NCBI GenBank assembly: GCA_016717335.1 | Contig: JADKFS010000002.1 | Coordinates: 744,001-808,000, forward strand | Length of the DNA: 64,000 bases | Direction of reading: 5' to 3' | Origin: Candidatus Ribeiella danica | GTDB taxonomy: Bacteria > Chloroflexota > Chloroflexia > Chloroflexales > Roseiflexaceae | Shown here: piece after piece, positions 17,672 to 28,628 of the stretch | Numbering within the stretch: position 1 is the stretch's first letter | Layout of the letters: each line of letters starts with the position of its first letter | Notes under the pieces: model-generated | What the model was told of the DNA's origin: nothing | The model's input: the letters and a program-made list of their open reading frames with translations, nothing else | The model's database searches: none | Program-made: the position numbers and the translations under genes

Positions 17672-17700
17672 ATTCTAGCATACCGCCGCATGGTTGACAA
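17672..17700 (-). promoter_or_regulatory. Sigma70 promoter for the deacetylase-exporter operon
   Basis: Minus strand TTGTCA, 17-bp spacer, TAGAAT, with the -10 only 8 bp upstream of the ATG at 17663. Either the leader is almost absent or a downstream start is used. Confidence 0.6.
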
Positions 17701-17714
17701 CCGCGTGCGCGGCT

Positions 17715-18665
<951 letters not shown>

Positions 18666-18679
18666 GCGCGCCCCCGCGT

Positions 18680-18708
18680 TTGACAGACAGCGCAGCTGCG
18701 CGTATAGT
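18680..18708 (+). promoter_or_regulatory. Sigma70 promoter for the GT2 gene
   Basis: TTGACA, 17-bp spacer, TATAGT, 50 bp upstream of the ATG at 18759. A perfect AAGGAGG lies at 18741-18747. Confidence 0.75.
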
Positions 18709-18758
18709 AGGCGCGCAGCCGCGCACCACCGCGCCCGCCCAAGGAGGCGACACGCACC

Positions 18759-19475
18759 ATGTATCGTGACCTGACCGTATCCGTCGTCATCCCCTGCTTC
18801 AACGAGGAGCACGGGCTCCGATATGTCCTCGAGCGGATGCCCGCCTATGTCGACGAGGTCGTGGTGGTCGACAATAACTCGACCGACGACACGTCGCGCA
18901 TCGCGATCGAGGGCGGCGCGCGGGTCGTGTTCGAGGCGCGCAAGGGCTACGGCCGCGCCTACCAGGCCGGGCTGCCCAGCGCGACCGGCGACATCATCGC
19001 GACGGTCGACGGCGACGGCACCTACCCCTCGCTGGCGATCGCGCCGATCATCGACACGATGCTCGAGCGCGGGCTCGACTTCGTCTCGGCCAGCCGCTTC
19101 CCGCTGCGCAACGCCCGCGCGATGCGCCGGCGCAACCAGCTCGGCAACAAGGTGCTGACCTACACGTTCCGGCTGCTCTACCTGCGCTGGGTCGCCGACT
19201 CGCAGTCGGGGATGTGGGTCTTCCGGCGCGCCTGCCTGGAGCAGATTCACCCCCAGCACCCCGGCATGGCCTTCTCCGAGGAGATTAAGATCGAGGCGCT
19301 GCAGGCGCCCGGCCTGCGCTTCGGCGAGGTGCACGTCGACTACCACGAGCGGATCGGCGAGACCAAGCTGTTCACGTGGCGCGACGGCTGGTCGAACCTG
19401 CTGTTCCTGCTGCGGCGGCGCTTTAGCCGCGCCGCGCAGCTCGACCTCGAGCCGGTCCACACGCTCGACCGCTGA
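18759..19475 (+). CDS. Family 2 glycosyltransferase (dolichyl/undecaprenyl-phosphate sugar synthase-like)
   Basis: 238 aa, cytoplasmic. GT-A fold signatures are VVIPCFNEEHGL (nucleotide-sugar binding start), VVVDNNSTDDT, RKGYGRAYQAGL and the DxD motif VDGDGTYP. The acceptor loop contains QSGMWVFRR. There are no C-terminal membrane helices, as in DPM1-type enzymes that transfer a sugar to a polyprenyl phosphate. It faces a multi-TM protein gene convergently, 11 bp away, which may be the enzyme that uses the lipid-linked sugar. Confidence 0.88.
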   Translation: MYRDLTVSVVIPCFNEEHGLRYVLERMPAYVDEVVVVDNNSTDDTSRIAIEGGARVVFEARKGYGRAYQAGLPSATGDIIATVDGDGTYPSLAIAPIIDTMLERGLDFVSASRFPLRNARAMRRRNQLGNKVLTYTFRLLYLRWVADSQSGMWVFRRACLEQIHPQHPGMAFSEEIKIEALQAPGLRFGEVHVDYHERIGETKLFTWRDGWSNLLFLLRRRFSRAAQLDLEPVHTLDR

Positions 19476-19485
19476 CCTTTCACGC

Positions 19486-21471
19486 TCAGCGCAGCTGGAC
19501 GTAGGCGTAGATGATCTGGTGGACCTCCAGCGCGAGCCCTTGCCAGCAGATCAGCGCGACCGCCGCGCCCGCCAGCGCGATGCCCGATCTCCGCCTGCCC
19601 AGATCCTCAAGCAGCAGCCCGCCCAGCACCGCGATCGCCGGCAGCAGGTGCAGCACGTGCTTCGCCACCAGCGGCACGTAGGCGTCCGCCAGCGCGAACG
19701 GCGGGTACGCGGCGCACCAGGCCAGCAGCACCGTCGCGAGCATGCGCCGCCGCGCGTCGTCGCAGTCCGGCGCTAGAGCGTGGCGCCTGCGCCACAGCCG
19801 CCCGGCCAGCAGCAGCGCCCCGCCGCCCGCCATCCCGAGCGCGAGCGGCCCGTACTGGCCCCACAGCGGCGCCCACATGATCTGGCCGATCGGCGGCAGG
19901 CTGCGGCCGCCGCCGTGCAGATCGCCCTCGCCCGCGAGCGCGCCCAGCACCGCCGGGAAGGTGCGGCTCACCAGCGCGGGGATGTGCCAGCCGTAGTAGA
20001 GCGCCAGCGACGCGCCCGCCGCGATCAGGCCGGCCAGCAGCGTCGGGCGCAGCGAGGCGTCGCGCTGGAGCGCCAGCAGCGCCAGCAGCGCCAGCCAGGC
20101 CACCCCCAGGAACAGCAGCGCGGTGGGGTACGAGATGTACGCCAGCGTCATCGCCGCCGCGACGAGCCACAGCTCGCGGCGCCGCGACAGGCGCGGCCGC
20201 GCCCACAGCCAGGTCACGATCGCGAGCAGCGCCAGGCACTGGCCGAGCAGCGTCGGGAACAGGCCCCACGAGACCGAGACCAGCAGCCCGAACGGCAGGA
20301 AGCCCATCAGCGTGGCGGCCGCCAGCGCGGCGCGCCGCCCGCCGCCGCCCAGGATCACCAGCGCCGCCGCCAGCAGCGCCGCCAGGGCGTCGACCAGGCT
20401 GCTGAACGCCATCATCGCCAGCGCGGGCCCGCTGCCCGGCAGCCACATCGCCGGGGCCAGCAGCATGTAGTACAGCGGCGAGTAGGGGATGGTGATGTCG
20501 GACTGCCACTGCATCGGCGTGAGCGACGAGTTCGGCAGCAGCAGCTCCAGCAGCCGGCCGTCGCGGATCAGCTCGGATCGGTACAGGTGGAAGCGGATGT
20601 CGCTGATAAATGCGAGCGGATAGGCCATGCCGGCCAGCCGCGCCAGAAACACCAGCGCGACGACCGCCGCCAGCCGGTGGCGCCACGCCCCGCCGCCATC
20701 GGCGGGCTCGCGCGCGATGCGTGCAAGCCCGCGCTCGACCGCGGCGCCGAGTGCGAGCGCGAGCGCCAGGGTCAGCGCGAGTCGCCCGGTGTAGCTGGTG
20801 AGCAGCAGCCGGTAGGCGCCGCCGTCCCAGGTCAGCGCCGCCAGGCCGCCGATCCCGAGCGCGGCGCCTGCGACGACTCCGGCCCAGGCCCGGCCGAGCG
20901 CCCAGCCGGCCAGCGCCACGACCAGCGCGACGATCGTGCCGAGCAGCGCCGCCTGCCCGGCCGGCGCCGACTGCCCGCCCAGGTCGATCCAGTCCAGCAC
21001 GACGCCCAGCTGGCGCGGGTCCGCGCCGCTCGTGGCCGGCGTAGTCGCGATGGCGACTCGCACGTCCCCGCTGCCCTGGCTCGCGCGTGGCGCCAGCCAG
21101 AGAGTCTGCCAGCCGGGGCGCAGCCGCAGCGTGGTCGCCCCGCCGCCGTCGTCGATGGTCAGCTGCTTGCCGTCCGCCTGGCTGTGGACGCGCAGCTGAA
21201 CCGCGGCCACGCCGGCGCCGGGCAGCACCACCGCAGAGCTGACGTCCGACCAGCGGAAGTTGACCTCGCCGTCATGCTCGTGGGCGTGGAAGCCGCGCAG
21301 AAACGGCCCGTCCAGCAGGCCGCCGACCTCGATATGCGCGGACCACGGGCGCGCCAGCGCCACGCCGCAGGCCAGCGCCGCCAGCAGGCCGAGCGCCAGC
21401 GATACGATCGCCAGCCGCCTATGGCGGCGAGCAGTCGACAGGAGCCAGCCGGCAGGGAAGGTAGATCGCAT
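19486..21471 (-). CDS. Large multi-TM protein, probable GT-C-like glycosyltransferase
   Basis: 661 aa from ATG 21471. There is one N-terminal TM (about 20-42), then an extracytoplasmic beta-rich domain of about 130 residues, then about ten membrane helices. The loop FISDIRFHLYRSELIRDGRL carries an acidic-Arg pattern after the first multi-TM helix, as in GT-C glycosyltransferases and in the membrane proteins often labelled '6-pyruvoyl-tetrahydropterin synthase-related'. A later loop contains MQWQSDITIPYSPLYYM. The substrate is unknown. Its neighbour on the other strand is a GT2 enzyme. Confidence 0.65.
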   Translation of the reverse strand: MRSTFPAGWLLSTARRHRRLAIVSLALGLLAALACGVALARPWSAHIEVGGLLDGPFLRGFHAHEHDGEVNFRWSDVSSAVVLPGAGVAAVQLRVHSQADGKQLTIDDGGGATTLRLRPGWQTLWLAPRASQGSGDVRVAIATTPATSGADPRQLGVVLDWIDLGGQSAPAGQAALLGTIVALVVALAGWALGRAWAGVVAGAALGIGGLAALTWDGGAYRLLLTSYTGRLALTLALALALGAAVERGLARIAREPADGGGAWRHRLAAVVALVFLARLAGMAYPLAFISDIRFHLYRSELIRDGRLLELLLPNSSLTPMQWQSDITIPYSPLYYMLLAPAMWLPGSGPALAMMAFSSLVDALAALLAAALVILGGGGRRAALAAATLMGFLPFGLLVSVSWGLFPTLLGQCLALLAIVTWLWARPRLSRRRELWLVAAAMTLAYISYPTALLFLGVAWLALLALLALQRDASLRPTLLAGLIAAGASLALYYGWHIPALVSRTFPAVLGALAGEGDLHGGGRSLPPIGQIMWAPLWGQYGPLALGMAGGGALLLAGRLWRRRHALAPDCDDARRRMLATVLLAWCAAYPPFALADAYVPLVAKHVLHLLPAIAVLGGLLLEDLGRRRSGIALAGAAVALICWQGLALEVHQIIYAYVQLR

Positions 21472-21606
21472 CACAAGCACCCATCGGCATACATTTGCAT
21501 TGGGTTCTCTGGGCGGTGGTAGGATTGCTCTATCGCCGCTGTACGGCTTTGGAATGCTCTCGCCATACTGACGACTGACGACTGCCTGCTGCCTGCCGCC
21601 TGCTGC

Positions 21607-23605
21607 CTACGTGCGAGCAAGCCCCAATCGCAGCCCGAGGGCGATCAGCCCGAGCGCGCAGGCCAGCCAGCCGATCGCCAGGGCGATGCTCGGGCCGGTC
21701 GGCAGGCCGCTGTGCGCCAGGTACCACCACCAGAAATCCCAGTGCCCGTAGCGATGGTCGCTGGTCCAGTAGTATAGATCGTGCGGATCGGACGGCAGCG
21801 GCGGGATCGGCACCAGCGCCCCGCTGACGGCGAGCGGATGGTCGCCGGCCCGCGCCGACAGATCGGCCAGGAACACGCCCAGCGGCCCGCCGCGGTCCGA
21901 CCCATCGGCGCGCGGCTCCCACGGGTCGGAGGCGATCTCAAGCGTCCCGCCGCGCGCCGGCAGCGCGAGCTGGTAGCGCCGCGCCGGGGCAGGGGTCGGC
22001 GGTCAGCAGCAGCACGCCGGCCGAGCGGATCGTCACGTGGGCGGTCGGGGCTGGCGCGGGCCGGCAGCCGCTGAGCGCCAGGCTGAGCAGCACCGGCCGC
22101 GCGACGTCAGGCCGCACCCCGATCTCGGCCTCCGGCAAGGTCCAGCGCGGCGTCTGCTGGCCGCGCTCGCGGTCGCCCTCGCTGTAGGAGAAGCCGCGCA
22201 GCAGCGCGACGCGCCCGGTCGCCAGGTAGATGTCGTAGCCCAGGCGCGCCTGCTGCCAGGCGTAGCCGAGCTGCCCGACGATCGGCGAGCGGGCCGGGTC
22301 GTGGTAGCGCGCGTCGGCGTCGCGCTCGGCGTTGATGTAGCTGTCGAAGTCGATCGCCACGCCGGCGATCTGCACCGGCACGGCCAGCAGCAGCACGAGC
22401 GCCAGCGCGGCGCTGCGCCACGGCGTGCGCAGGCCGCGCGCGGTGTCGAGCAGCGCGACGAGCGGAAAGACCGCGAAGGGCAGCATGATGTTCAGGTAGC
22501 GCGGGCCCCAGGCGCCGTCGCCGTGCCAGAAGCTCACCCGGCCGTAGAACAGCAGGTGCGCGCCGAGCATCAGCAGGCACAGCAGCGCGGCGCGCCAGTC
22601 GCGCCGGCGCAGCAGCCACAGCCCGGCCGGCAGGAGCAGCAGCGGCGGGGCGTACCACAGCAGCCCCTTGCCGCTGCTCCACAGCAGGCTCGCCACGCCG
22701 TCCCACAGGTCGTGCGTAAAGACGCTGCCGACGTCGCTCCCGTAGCCGCTGCGCAGCGGGCTGCCGTACAGCGCCCACTGGTACAGGCCCAGCAGCGCCA
22801 GCGGCGTGGCGGCCCCCAGGCCCCAGGCCAGCCCGCGGCGCACCAGCGCGCGCAGCCACCCGGCGAAGCCGCGCTCGCCCGCGAGCGGCACGCCAAAGCC
22901 GAGCGCCCACAGCCCCAGCAGCGGCAGCGCCAGGCCGGCCTGGATCTTGAAGGCCGGCGCCAGCCCGGCCAGCAGCCCCGACCAGTACAGCGGCGCGAGC
23001 GGCTGGGGCGAAGCATCCTCACGACCTGGCAGCGCGACCGCGAACGAGCCGAACAGCAGCAGCGCCGTCGCCGGCTCGGCGAAGAACGTCTTGCCGTGGG
23101 TCCAGGCCATGGTCGCCAGGCCGTACAGCAGCGCCGTGCCGACCGCGGCCCTGGTGCGGTAGCCGAGGCGCGCCGCCGCCAGGAAGAGCAGCGCCGCGAC
23201 GCCCGCGGTGGCGAACACGTTCAGCCAGCTCACGAAGGCGCGCACGATCCAGGCGTAGGCCGAGGCGGGGAAGAGCCGCGCCACGCCCGCGCCGAGCAGG
23301 TAGAGCGGCACGGCGGCGATCGACTGGCCGGGGCCGTAGGAGCTGTAGAGCGGCGGCTGGCCGGGCGCCGCCGGCTCGAGCGCGAAGGTCTGGCGCAGCG
23401 CCAGGCTCTCGGAGACCGCGAACATCTTCTCCTCGTCGACGGCGTAGAAGTGGCCGCTGGCGCTGAGGAGATAGATCCCGGCGAGCAGCGCGAAGATCGC
23501 CAGCGCGGCGCGGGCACGCGCGCGCGGCCGGCGCCCGCGCGGGGCCGGCGCCGCCGCCATCGTGGGAGGGTTTGCTACCGGCGTCCTTTCGCGGTGGTCG
23601 ACCAT
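21607..23605 (-). CDS. Multi-TM glycosyltransferase-like protein, frameshifted near 21980
   Basis: The frame starting at ATG 23605 (or 23560) encodes about 11 membrane helices with an early loop FYAVDEEKMFAVSESLALR, typical of GT-C enzymes (PMT/ArnT-like acidic loop). Near 21975-21990, in the run CCCCGGCGCGGCGC (minus strand), the good coding frame shifts by one base. The other frame continues as RRYQLALPARGGTLEI, then GVFLADLSARAGDHPLAV, and ends with a TM helix at 21607. Without the shift the protein ends with a short nonsense tail at 21938. A single-base error in the assembly or a real mutation would both explain this. It follows fabF on the same strand. Confidence 0.65.
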
Positions 23606-23702
23606 GTCAGTCGCTGCTCGATGCGAGTGGGGGCGGATGCGCACCGGCCCGGCCGCCCCCATCGAGCCGCAGGCTGCCGTAGGGCAAGGGCGGGAAGCTC
23701 GC

Positions 23703-24944
23703 TCAGGCGCCCGCGTAGCGCCGCATGATCAGCGCGGAGTTGTGGCCGCCCAGCCCGATCGAGTTCGACAGCGCCACATCCACGCGCGTCTCGCGCGCGA
23801 CCAGCGGCACATAGTCGAGGTCGCAGACCGGGTCGGGCTGCTCGAGGTTGATCGTCGGCGGGATACAGCCGTCGTGGATCGCCAGCGCGCAGATCAGCGC
23901 CTCGACCGAGCCGGCCGCGCCCATCAGGTGCCCGAGCATCGACTTGGTCGAGCTGACCGCCAGGTGGTAGGCGTGCGGCCCGAAGACCGTCTTGATCGCC
24001 TGGGTCTCGGCCGCGTCGTTCAGCGGCGTGCCGGTGCCGTGCGCGTTGATGTAGTCGACCGCGTCGGGCGCGATGCCGGCCTTGCGCAGGGCCATCTTCA
24101 TCGCGCGCGCCGCGCCGGCGCCGGTCTCGTCGGCCGCGACCATATCGCGCGCGTCGGCGCTGTTGCCGTAGCCGATCAGCTCGGCGACGATCGGCGCGCC
24201 GCGCGCCAGCGCGTGGTCGAGGCTCTCCAGCACCAGCGCGGCCGCGCCCTCGGAGAGGATGAAGCCGCCGCGGCGCGCGTCGAACGGCTTGCAGGCGCGC
24301 TCGGGGTGCTCGTTGTCGTCGGCCAGGCCGCGCATCGTCGTGAACGAGGCCACGATCGTCCCGAAGATCGGCGCCTCGCTGCTGCCCGTGATGATCACAT
24401 CCGCGTCGCCGCGCCGGATCGTCTCGAACGCCTCGCCGACGTTGTGGCCGCCGGTCGAGCAGGCCGCCGTCACGGCCATGTTCGGCCCCTGGGCGCCGAG
24501 CTGGATGGCGATATAGCCGCTGGCCGAGTCGGGGATCATGTTGGCGATCAGCGTGGGCGAGACCCGCCGGTGGCCGCGCTCGCGATAGATGTCGTGGTTC
24601 TCGAAGATCAGGTCGAGCCCGCCCGAGCCGGTGCCGTAGATCACCCCGACCAGCTCGGGATCTTCCTTCTCCATATCGAGCCGCGCGGCCCGCGTGGCCT
24701 CGAGCACCGCGTTGAGCGCGTAGCGGACGTACAGCGGCATCCGGCGCGCCTCGCGCGCGTCGACCGCCGGGTCGAGCGCGAAGCCCTTCACCTCGCCGGC
24801 GATCCGGATCGGCAGCGCGCTCGCGTCGAAGCGCGTGATCGTCGCGACGCCACTCGTGCCGGCCAGCAGCGCCCGCCAGGTCGTGGGCACATCGTTGCCG
24901 ACCGGAGTAACCGCGCCCAGGCCAGTTATCACCACACGCCGCAT
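23703..24944 (-). CDS. fabF: 3-oxoacyl-ACP synthase II
   Basis: 413 aa. The ATG at 24944 is chosen because GAGGAGG lies 6 nt upstream and the product then begins MRRVVITGLGAVTPVG, the family start. The condensing-enzyme triad is present: Cys in TAACSTGGHNVGEA, His in INAHGTGTPLNDAAE, and His in TKSMLGHLMGAAG. It elongates fatty acyl-ACP with malonyl-ACP in type II fatty acid synthesis. It lies downstream of fabD, and the 90-bp gap contains an imperfect inverted repeat of GACAAGG/GACAGGG satellites. Confidence 0.95.
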   Translation of the reverse strand: MRRVVITGLGAVTPVGNDVPTTWRALLAGTSGVATITRFDASALPIRIAGEVKGFALDPAVDAREARRMPLYVRYALNAVLEATRAARLDMEKEDPELVGVIYGTGSGGLDLIFENHDIYRERGHRRVSPTLIANMIPDSASGYIAIQLGAQGPNMAVTAACSTGGHNVGEAFETIRRGDADVIITGSSEAPIFGTIVASFTTMRGLADDNEHPERACKPFDARRGGFILSEGAAALVLESLDHALARGAPIVAELIGYGNSADARDMVAADETGAGAARAMKMALRKAGIAPDAVDYINAHGTGTPLNDAAETQAIKTVFGPHAYHLAVSSTKSMLGHLMGAAGSVEALICALAIHDGCIPPTINLEQPDPVCDLDYVPLVARETRVDVALSNSIGLGGHNSALIMRRYAGA

Positions 24945-25033
24945 GAGATCCTCCTCACAAAATGACAAGGCGACAGGGCGACGAGGTGAGCAGGCGGCGC
25001 CTTGTCACCCGGTCACCTCGCCACCCTGTCGGG

Positions 25034-25990
25034 TTAGCTTGCGTCCGTGCTCGTCAATAGCTTGACCACCTCGGCGTCGGTGAGGTTGACCGGCTTGGAA
25101 TCAGGGCTGATCCGCTTGATCAGGCCGGTGAGCACCTGCTTCGGGCCGATCTCGACGAAGGTATCGACGCCATGCGCGACCATCTCCTGGACCGAGCGGG
25201 TCCACTGGACCGGGCGGGTGAGCTGGTCGGACAGCTCGGCGCGCAGGTCCTCGACGGTGGTGAGCGCCTTGGCGCTAATGTTGGCGATCAGCGGAATCTC
25301 GGGCGTGCGGAAGTGAATCCGGCTCACCAGCTCGTTGAAGTTCACCGAGGCATTCTGCATCAGCGGCGAGTGCGAGGCGATGCTGACGGCCAGGCGCTGG
25401 ACCAGCCGCGCGCCGCGCGCCTTGGCCAGCTCCATCGCGCGCTGCAGCGCCGGGATCTCGCCCGAGAGCACCGTCTGGCCGGGCGAGTTGGCGTTCGCGA
25501 GCGTCACGACACCCTCGGACTGCGCCTCCAGCACGACCTCGGCGAGTGTCTTCTCGTCGAGCCCGACCACCGCGGCCATGCCGCCGGGGCGCTCCTCGCC
25601 GCTCGCCTTCATCAGGCGGCCGCGCTCGCGCACCAGCTTGAGCGCATCCTCGAAGTCGAGCACGCCGGCCGCCACCAGCGCGGTGAACTCGCCCATGCTG
25701 TGGCCGGCCACCAGCGACGGCGCGCCGAGGTAGCCCAGCGGGCCGAACTTCTCCTTCAGCGCCTCCAGGCAGGCGACGCTGACCGTCAAGATCGCGGGCT
25801 GAGCGTTATAGGTATCGTCCAGCTCTTCCTGCGGGCCCTCGAAGCAGAGCGTCGAGAGCGAGAAGCCCAGGCTCGCGTCGGCCTGCTGAAAAATGCGACG
25901 TGCGGCAGGTGAAGCATCGTAGAGCTGCTTGCCCATCCCCACATACTGGGATCCCTGCCCAGGGAAGACAAAGGCAATCTTGGCCTTCAT
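25034..25990 (-). CDS. fabD: Malonyl-CoA:ACP transacylase
   Basis: 318 aa from ATG 25990 (MKAKIAFVFPGQGSQYVGMG). The ATG has no clear Shine-Dalgarno. A TTG at 26008 sits just after GAGGAGGGG and would add six residues, so it may be the real start. The catalytic Ser is in VAGHSMGEFTAL. Also present are the GQGSQ start, a Gln-containing FPGQG oxyanion motif, and the late active-site His (IASHSPLM). It loads malonyl groups onto ACP. It has its own strong promoter upstream and probably drives fabF. Confidence 0.95.
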   Translation of the reverse strand: MKAKIAFVFPGQGSQYVGMGKQLYDASPAARRIFQQADASLGFSLSTLCFEGPQEELDDTYNAQPAILTVSVACLEALKEKFGPLGYLGAPSLVAGHSMGEFTALVAAGVLDFEDALKLVRERGRLMKASGEERPGGMAAVVGLDEKTLAEVVLEAQSEGVVTLANANSPGQTVLSGEIPALQRAMELAKARGARLVQRLAVSIASHSPLMQNASVNFNELVSRIHFRTPEIPLIANISAKALTTVEDLRAELSDQLTRPVQWTRSVQEMVAHGVDTFVEIGPKQVLTGLIKRISPDSKPVNLTDAEVVKLLTSTDAS

Positions 25991-26111
25991 CGAATTGAGG
26001 ATGTCCAAACTCCCCTCCTCATGGTGAAACGTTGACGTGTCGTCGGCCGCTTCTTCGACAGGCCACAAGCCGCATTACGACGCTGTAAATGCTTTGTCAC
26101 GGATCTGCGAG

Positions 26112-26140
26112 AGTATAACAAGGGGTGTGCAGGTTGTCAA
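26112..26140 (-). promoter_or_regulatory. Sigma70 promoter for fabD-fabF
   Basis: Minus-strand TTGACA, 17-bp spacer, TATACT, about 120 bp upstream of the fabD start. A repeat block begins within 15 bp upstream of the -35. Confidence 0.78.
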
Positions 26141-26149
26141 GCTGCGCGG

Positions 26150-26955
26150 GCGGTGTGCGGGGCGCTGCGCCCCCGCGCCCCCGCCTTGTCTCCTTGTCAG
26201 CTTGTCAGCTTGTCGTCTTTTCTCCGGGGCGCTGCGCCCCCGGCCCCCCGCCTTGTCAGCTTGTCAGCTTGTCAGCTTTTCTCCGGGGCGCTGCGCCCCC
26301 GGCCCCCCGCCTTGTCAGCTTGTCAGCTTGTCGTCTTTTCTCCGGGGCGCTGCGCCCCCGGCCCCCCGCCTTGTCAGCTTGTCAGCTTGTCGTCTTTTCT
26401 CCGGGGCGCTGCGCCCCCGCGCCCCCGCCTTGTCTCCTTGTCAGCTTGTCAGCTTGTCGTCTTTTCTCCGGGGCGCTGCGCCCCCGGCCCCCCGCCTTGT
26501 CAGCTTGTCAGCTTGTCGTCTTTTCTCCGGGGCGCTGCGCCCCCGGCCCCCCGCCCGGGGGAACCCACGCCGGTTCCCCCGGCCCCCCTCCGGCAATGGA
26601 TGCCGTACCAGCTGCAAGCCTCGTGGCGCATGCCCCGTCCCCTTCCTTGCGCGTGGGTTGCATTCCGCCGCGCCTGGATCAGTGAGGCATGCGCGCCAAG
26701 CGCTGGAAAAGAGGCGGCATCAATTTGGGGTCCAGGGGCGCAAGCCCCGGCCGGGGGGCGGCGGGGGTGGCGGCCCACCCCCGCCCGCGGGGGCACGGGG
26801 GGCGCGCAGCCCCCCGCAGACGCTGGAGGTGCGCACACGCGGGGCACGGGGGGCGCGCAGCCCCTGCGGGGGCACGGGGGCGCGCACACGCGGGGGGCCG
26901 GGGGCGCGCAGCCCCTGCGGGGGCACGGGGGGCGCGCAGCCCCCCGCCGGCACCG
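26150..26955 (-). repeat. Interspersed GC-rich modular repeat, block 5 (antisense)
   Basis: Seven hairpin units (GGGGCGCTGCGCCCCC) from 26155 to 26560, separated by a satellite made of CTTGTCAG and CTTGTCGTCTTTT words. Then comes one antisense core (about 26575-26730), with the hairpin loop TCCAT in sense orientation rather than TCATT, and GC arms to 26955. Confidence 0.85.
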
Positions 26956-26961
26956 GCCAGA

Positions 26962-27582
26962 TCAGATCAGCCCGCTGCCGGCGATCAGCCCAGCGGCCAG
27001 CGCCAAAAACATCACGGCCGCCAGGCCGTTGAACAGCGCCAGGCCGCGCGCGCCGATCAGGCGGCGCGACCGCACGACCGCCAGCGCGATCAGCGCCTCA
27101 AGGCCGGAGGCGGTGACAAACCAGACCGCGGTGAACAGCGCCAGGCCCGGCCAGCCGGCCTGGCCGTAGGCGCGCAGCATCGTCGGCGTGCCGGTGGCCA
27201 GCCAGAAGGTCCAGGTCAGCGGGTTGAGCAGGTTGCCGAGCACGCCCTTCCAGAACGACCAGCCGCTCGCCGCGCGCGGCTGCTCGCCGCCGCGCCACAG
27301 CCGCCAGGCGTCGCGCCCGGCGCCGACGCCGAGGTACACGAAGAACAGCGCGCCGGCCGCGCCGACCCACGCCGAGGCCGCGCCAACCCCGGCGATCAGC
27401 CAGCTCAGCGCCAGCGCCGGGGCCAGCAGCACCAGGTCGGCGGCGGCCGAGCCCAGGATGACCGCGAAGCTCGATAGGAAGCCGCGCGTCGCGGCCTCGT
27501 GGATGATCGTCACGAAGATTGGGCCGACCGCCAGCGCGGCGCCCACGCCAAAGACCAGGCCCAGCAGGATTGCGTCTTTCAT
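26962..27582 (-). CDS. LysE-family exporter
   Basis: 206 aa with about six membrane helices. The N-terminus LLGLVFGVGAALAVGPIFV fits the LysE/RhtB consensus (G-x(3)-P-GP), although the usual second Pro-Gly is AVGP here. The NPLTWTFWLATGTP element in the fourth region matches the NPK/NP motif of the family. Such proteins export amino acids or related small molecules by proton exchange. A TACAAT -10-like element lies about 30 bp upstream on the minus strand. It stands alone between two repeat blocks. Confidence 0.85.
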   Translation of the reverse strand: MKDAILLGLVFGVGAALAVGPIFVTIIHEAATRGFLSSFAVILGSAAADLVLLAPALALSWLIAGVGAASAWVGAAGALFFVYLGVGAGRDAWRLWRGGEQPRAASGWSFWKGVLGNLLNPLTWTFWLATGTPTMLRAYGQAGWPGLALFTAVWFVTASGLEALIALAVVRSRRLIGARGLALFNGLAAVMFLALAAGLIAGSGLI

Positions 27583-27634
27583 AGCCCCTCTGTCGGTTTG
27601 GGCCTATTGTACAGGAGATCTGCTTCCACAGTGT

Positions 27635-28235
27635 GTGCGGGGGCTGTGCGCCCCCGTGCCCCCGCGTGTAGCGCGCCTCCAGCGCCTGCGGGGGGCGCGC
27701 GCCCCCCGGCCGGGGCTTGCGCCCCTGGACCCCAAAAGCAGCCCGCCTCGTTTGCGATGCCTGGTGTGCATGCCCGGCTGAATCCAGGCACGGCGGAATG
27801 CAACCCACGCGCAAGGAAGGGGACGGGGCATGCGCCACGAGGCTTGCAGCTAGTACGGCATCATTTGCCGGAGGGGGGCCGGGGGAACCGGCGTGGGTTC
27901 CCCCGGGCGGGGGGCCGGGGGCGCAGCGCCCCGGAAAGACAGTAGGCGCAGCCGCCTGAACCGGCGTGGGTTCCCCCGGGCGGGGGGCCGGGGGCGCAGC
28001 GCCCCGGAAAGACGAGCGCAGCCGCCTGAACCGGCTGGTTCCCCGGGCGGGGGCCGGGGCGCAGCGCCCCGGAGGCGGCAGCAGCGGGGCCGGGGGGGGC
28101 CGGGGGCGCAGCGCCCCGGAAAGACAGTAGGCGCAGCCGCCTGAACCGGCGTGGGTTCCCCCGGGCGGGGGGCCGGGGGCGCAGCGCCCCGGAAGGATTC
28201 ATGCGGGGGGCCGGGGGCGCAGCGCCCCGGAGTGC
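27635..28235 (+). repeat. Interspersed GC-rich modular repeat, block 6 (sense)
   Basis: A GC arm with CGTGTAGCGCGCC linker, one complete sense core (about 27725-27875), then five to six hairpin units to 28235. Three of the units are joined by the phrase GGCGCAGCCGCCTGAACCGG. In this core GCCTCG (27745) and CGAGGC (27838) form an outer 6-bp helix, and GCATGCCC pairs with GGGGCATGC. Confidence 0.85.
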
Positions 28236-28239
28236 AAAA

Positions 28240-28628
28240 CAATATGTGTATTTTTCAGGCCAGCCACAGCTCTTTTATTTGTAGAGCAGTGTTCCTTCAC
28301 GATACACCCACAGCAGCCACCTCAAGCGTCCAGCTACGGACACGCTTTAATAGCTACGCAACGCCCGGCTTGCCAAGCGAGCTCCGTGGGATGTCTATTG
28401 CTGCGCGTCGATAAGGATCTGTAGCTGCGAGCAAAACCATCGAGCCACGATGCACGAACGAGATGCCGTTGTAATGCCATCCGTCGCACTGCCGGCTGGC
28501 TCCTGCCGACTGCGCACTGCCATAGGGGCAGATCTGGCGGCGCCTTTGGCATCGCTGGATATTCTATCGAACGGGGATTCAAACATCGATTGCCTCTCAC
28601 AAGCTATCCGACAAGCCCTACATAGCCA
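28240..28628. other. Intergenic region, no gene recognised
   Basis: Moderate GC, distinct from the repeats. Short ORFs on both strands lack motifs and start signals. It presumably holds the promoter of the downstream regulator, but I cannot place one with confidence. Confidence 0.4.

Noticed and set aside
16164..17678. 500-aa ORF opposite the deacetylase
   Set aside because: Antisense shadow of a gene with clear motifs; composition follows codon complement.
23562..24965. 467-aa ORF opposite fabF
   Set aside because: Antisense shadow without motifs; fabF is certain.
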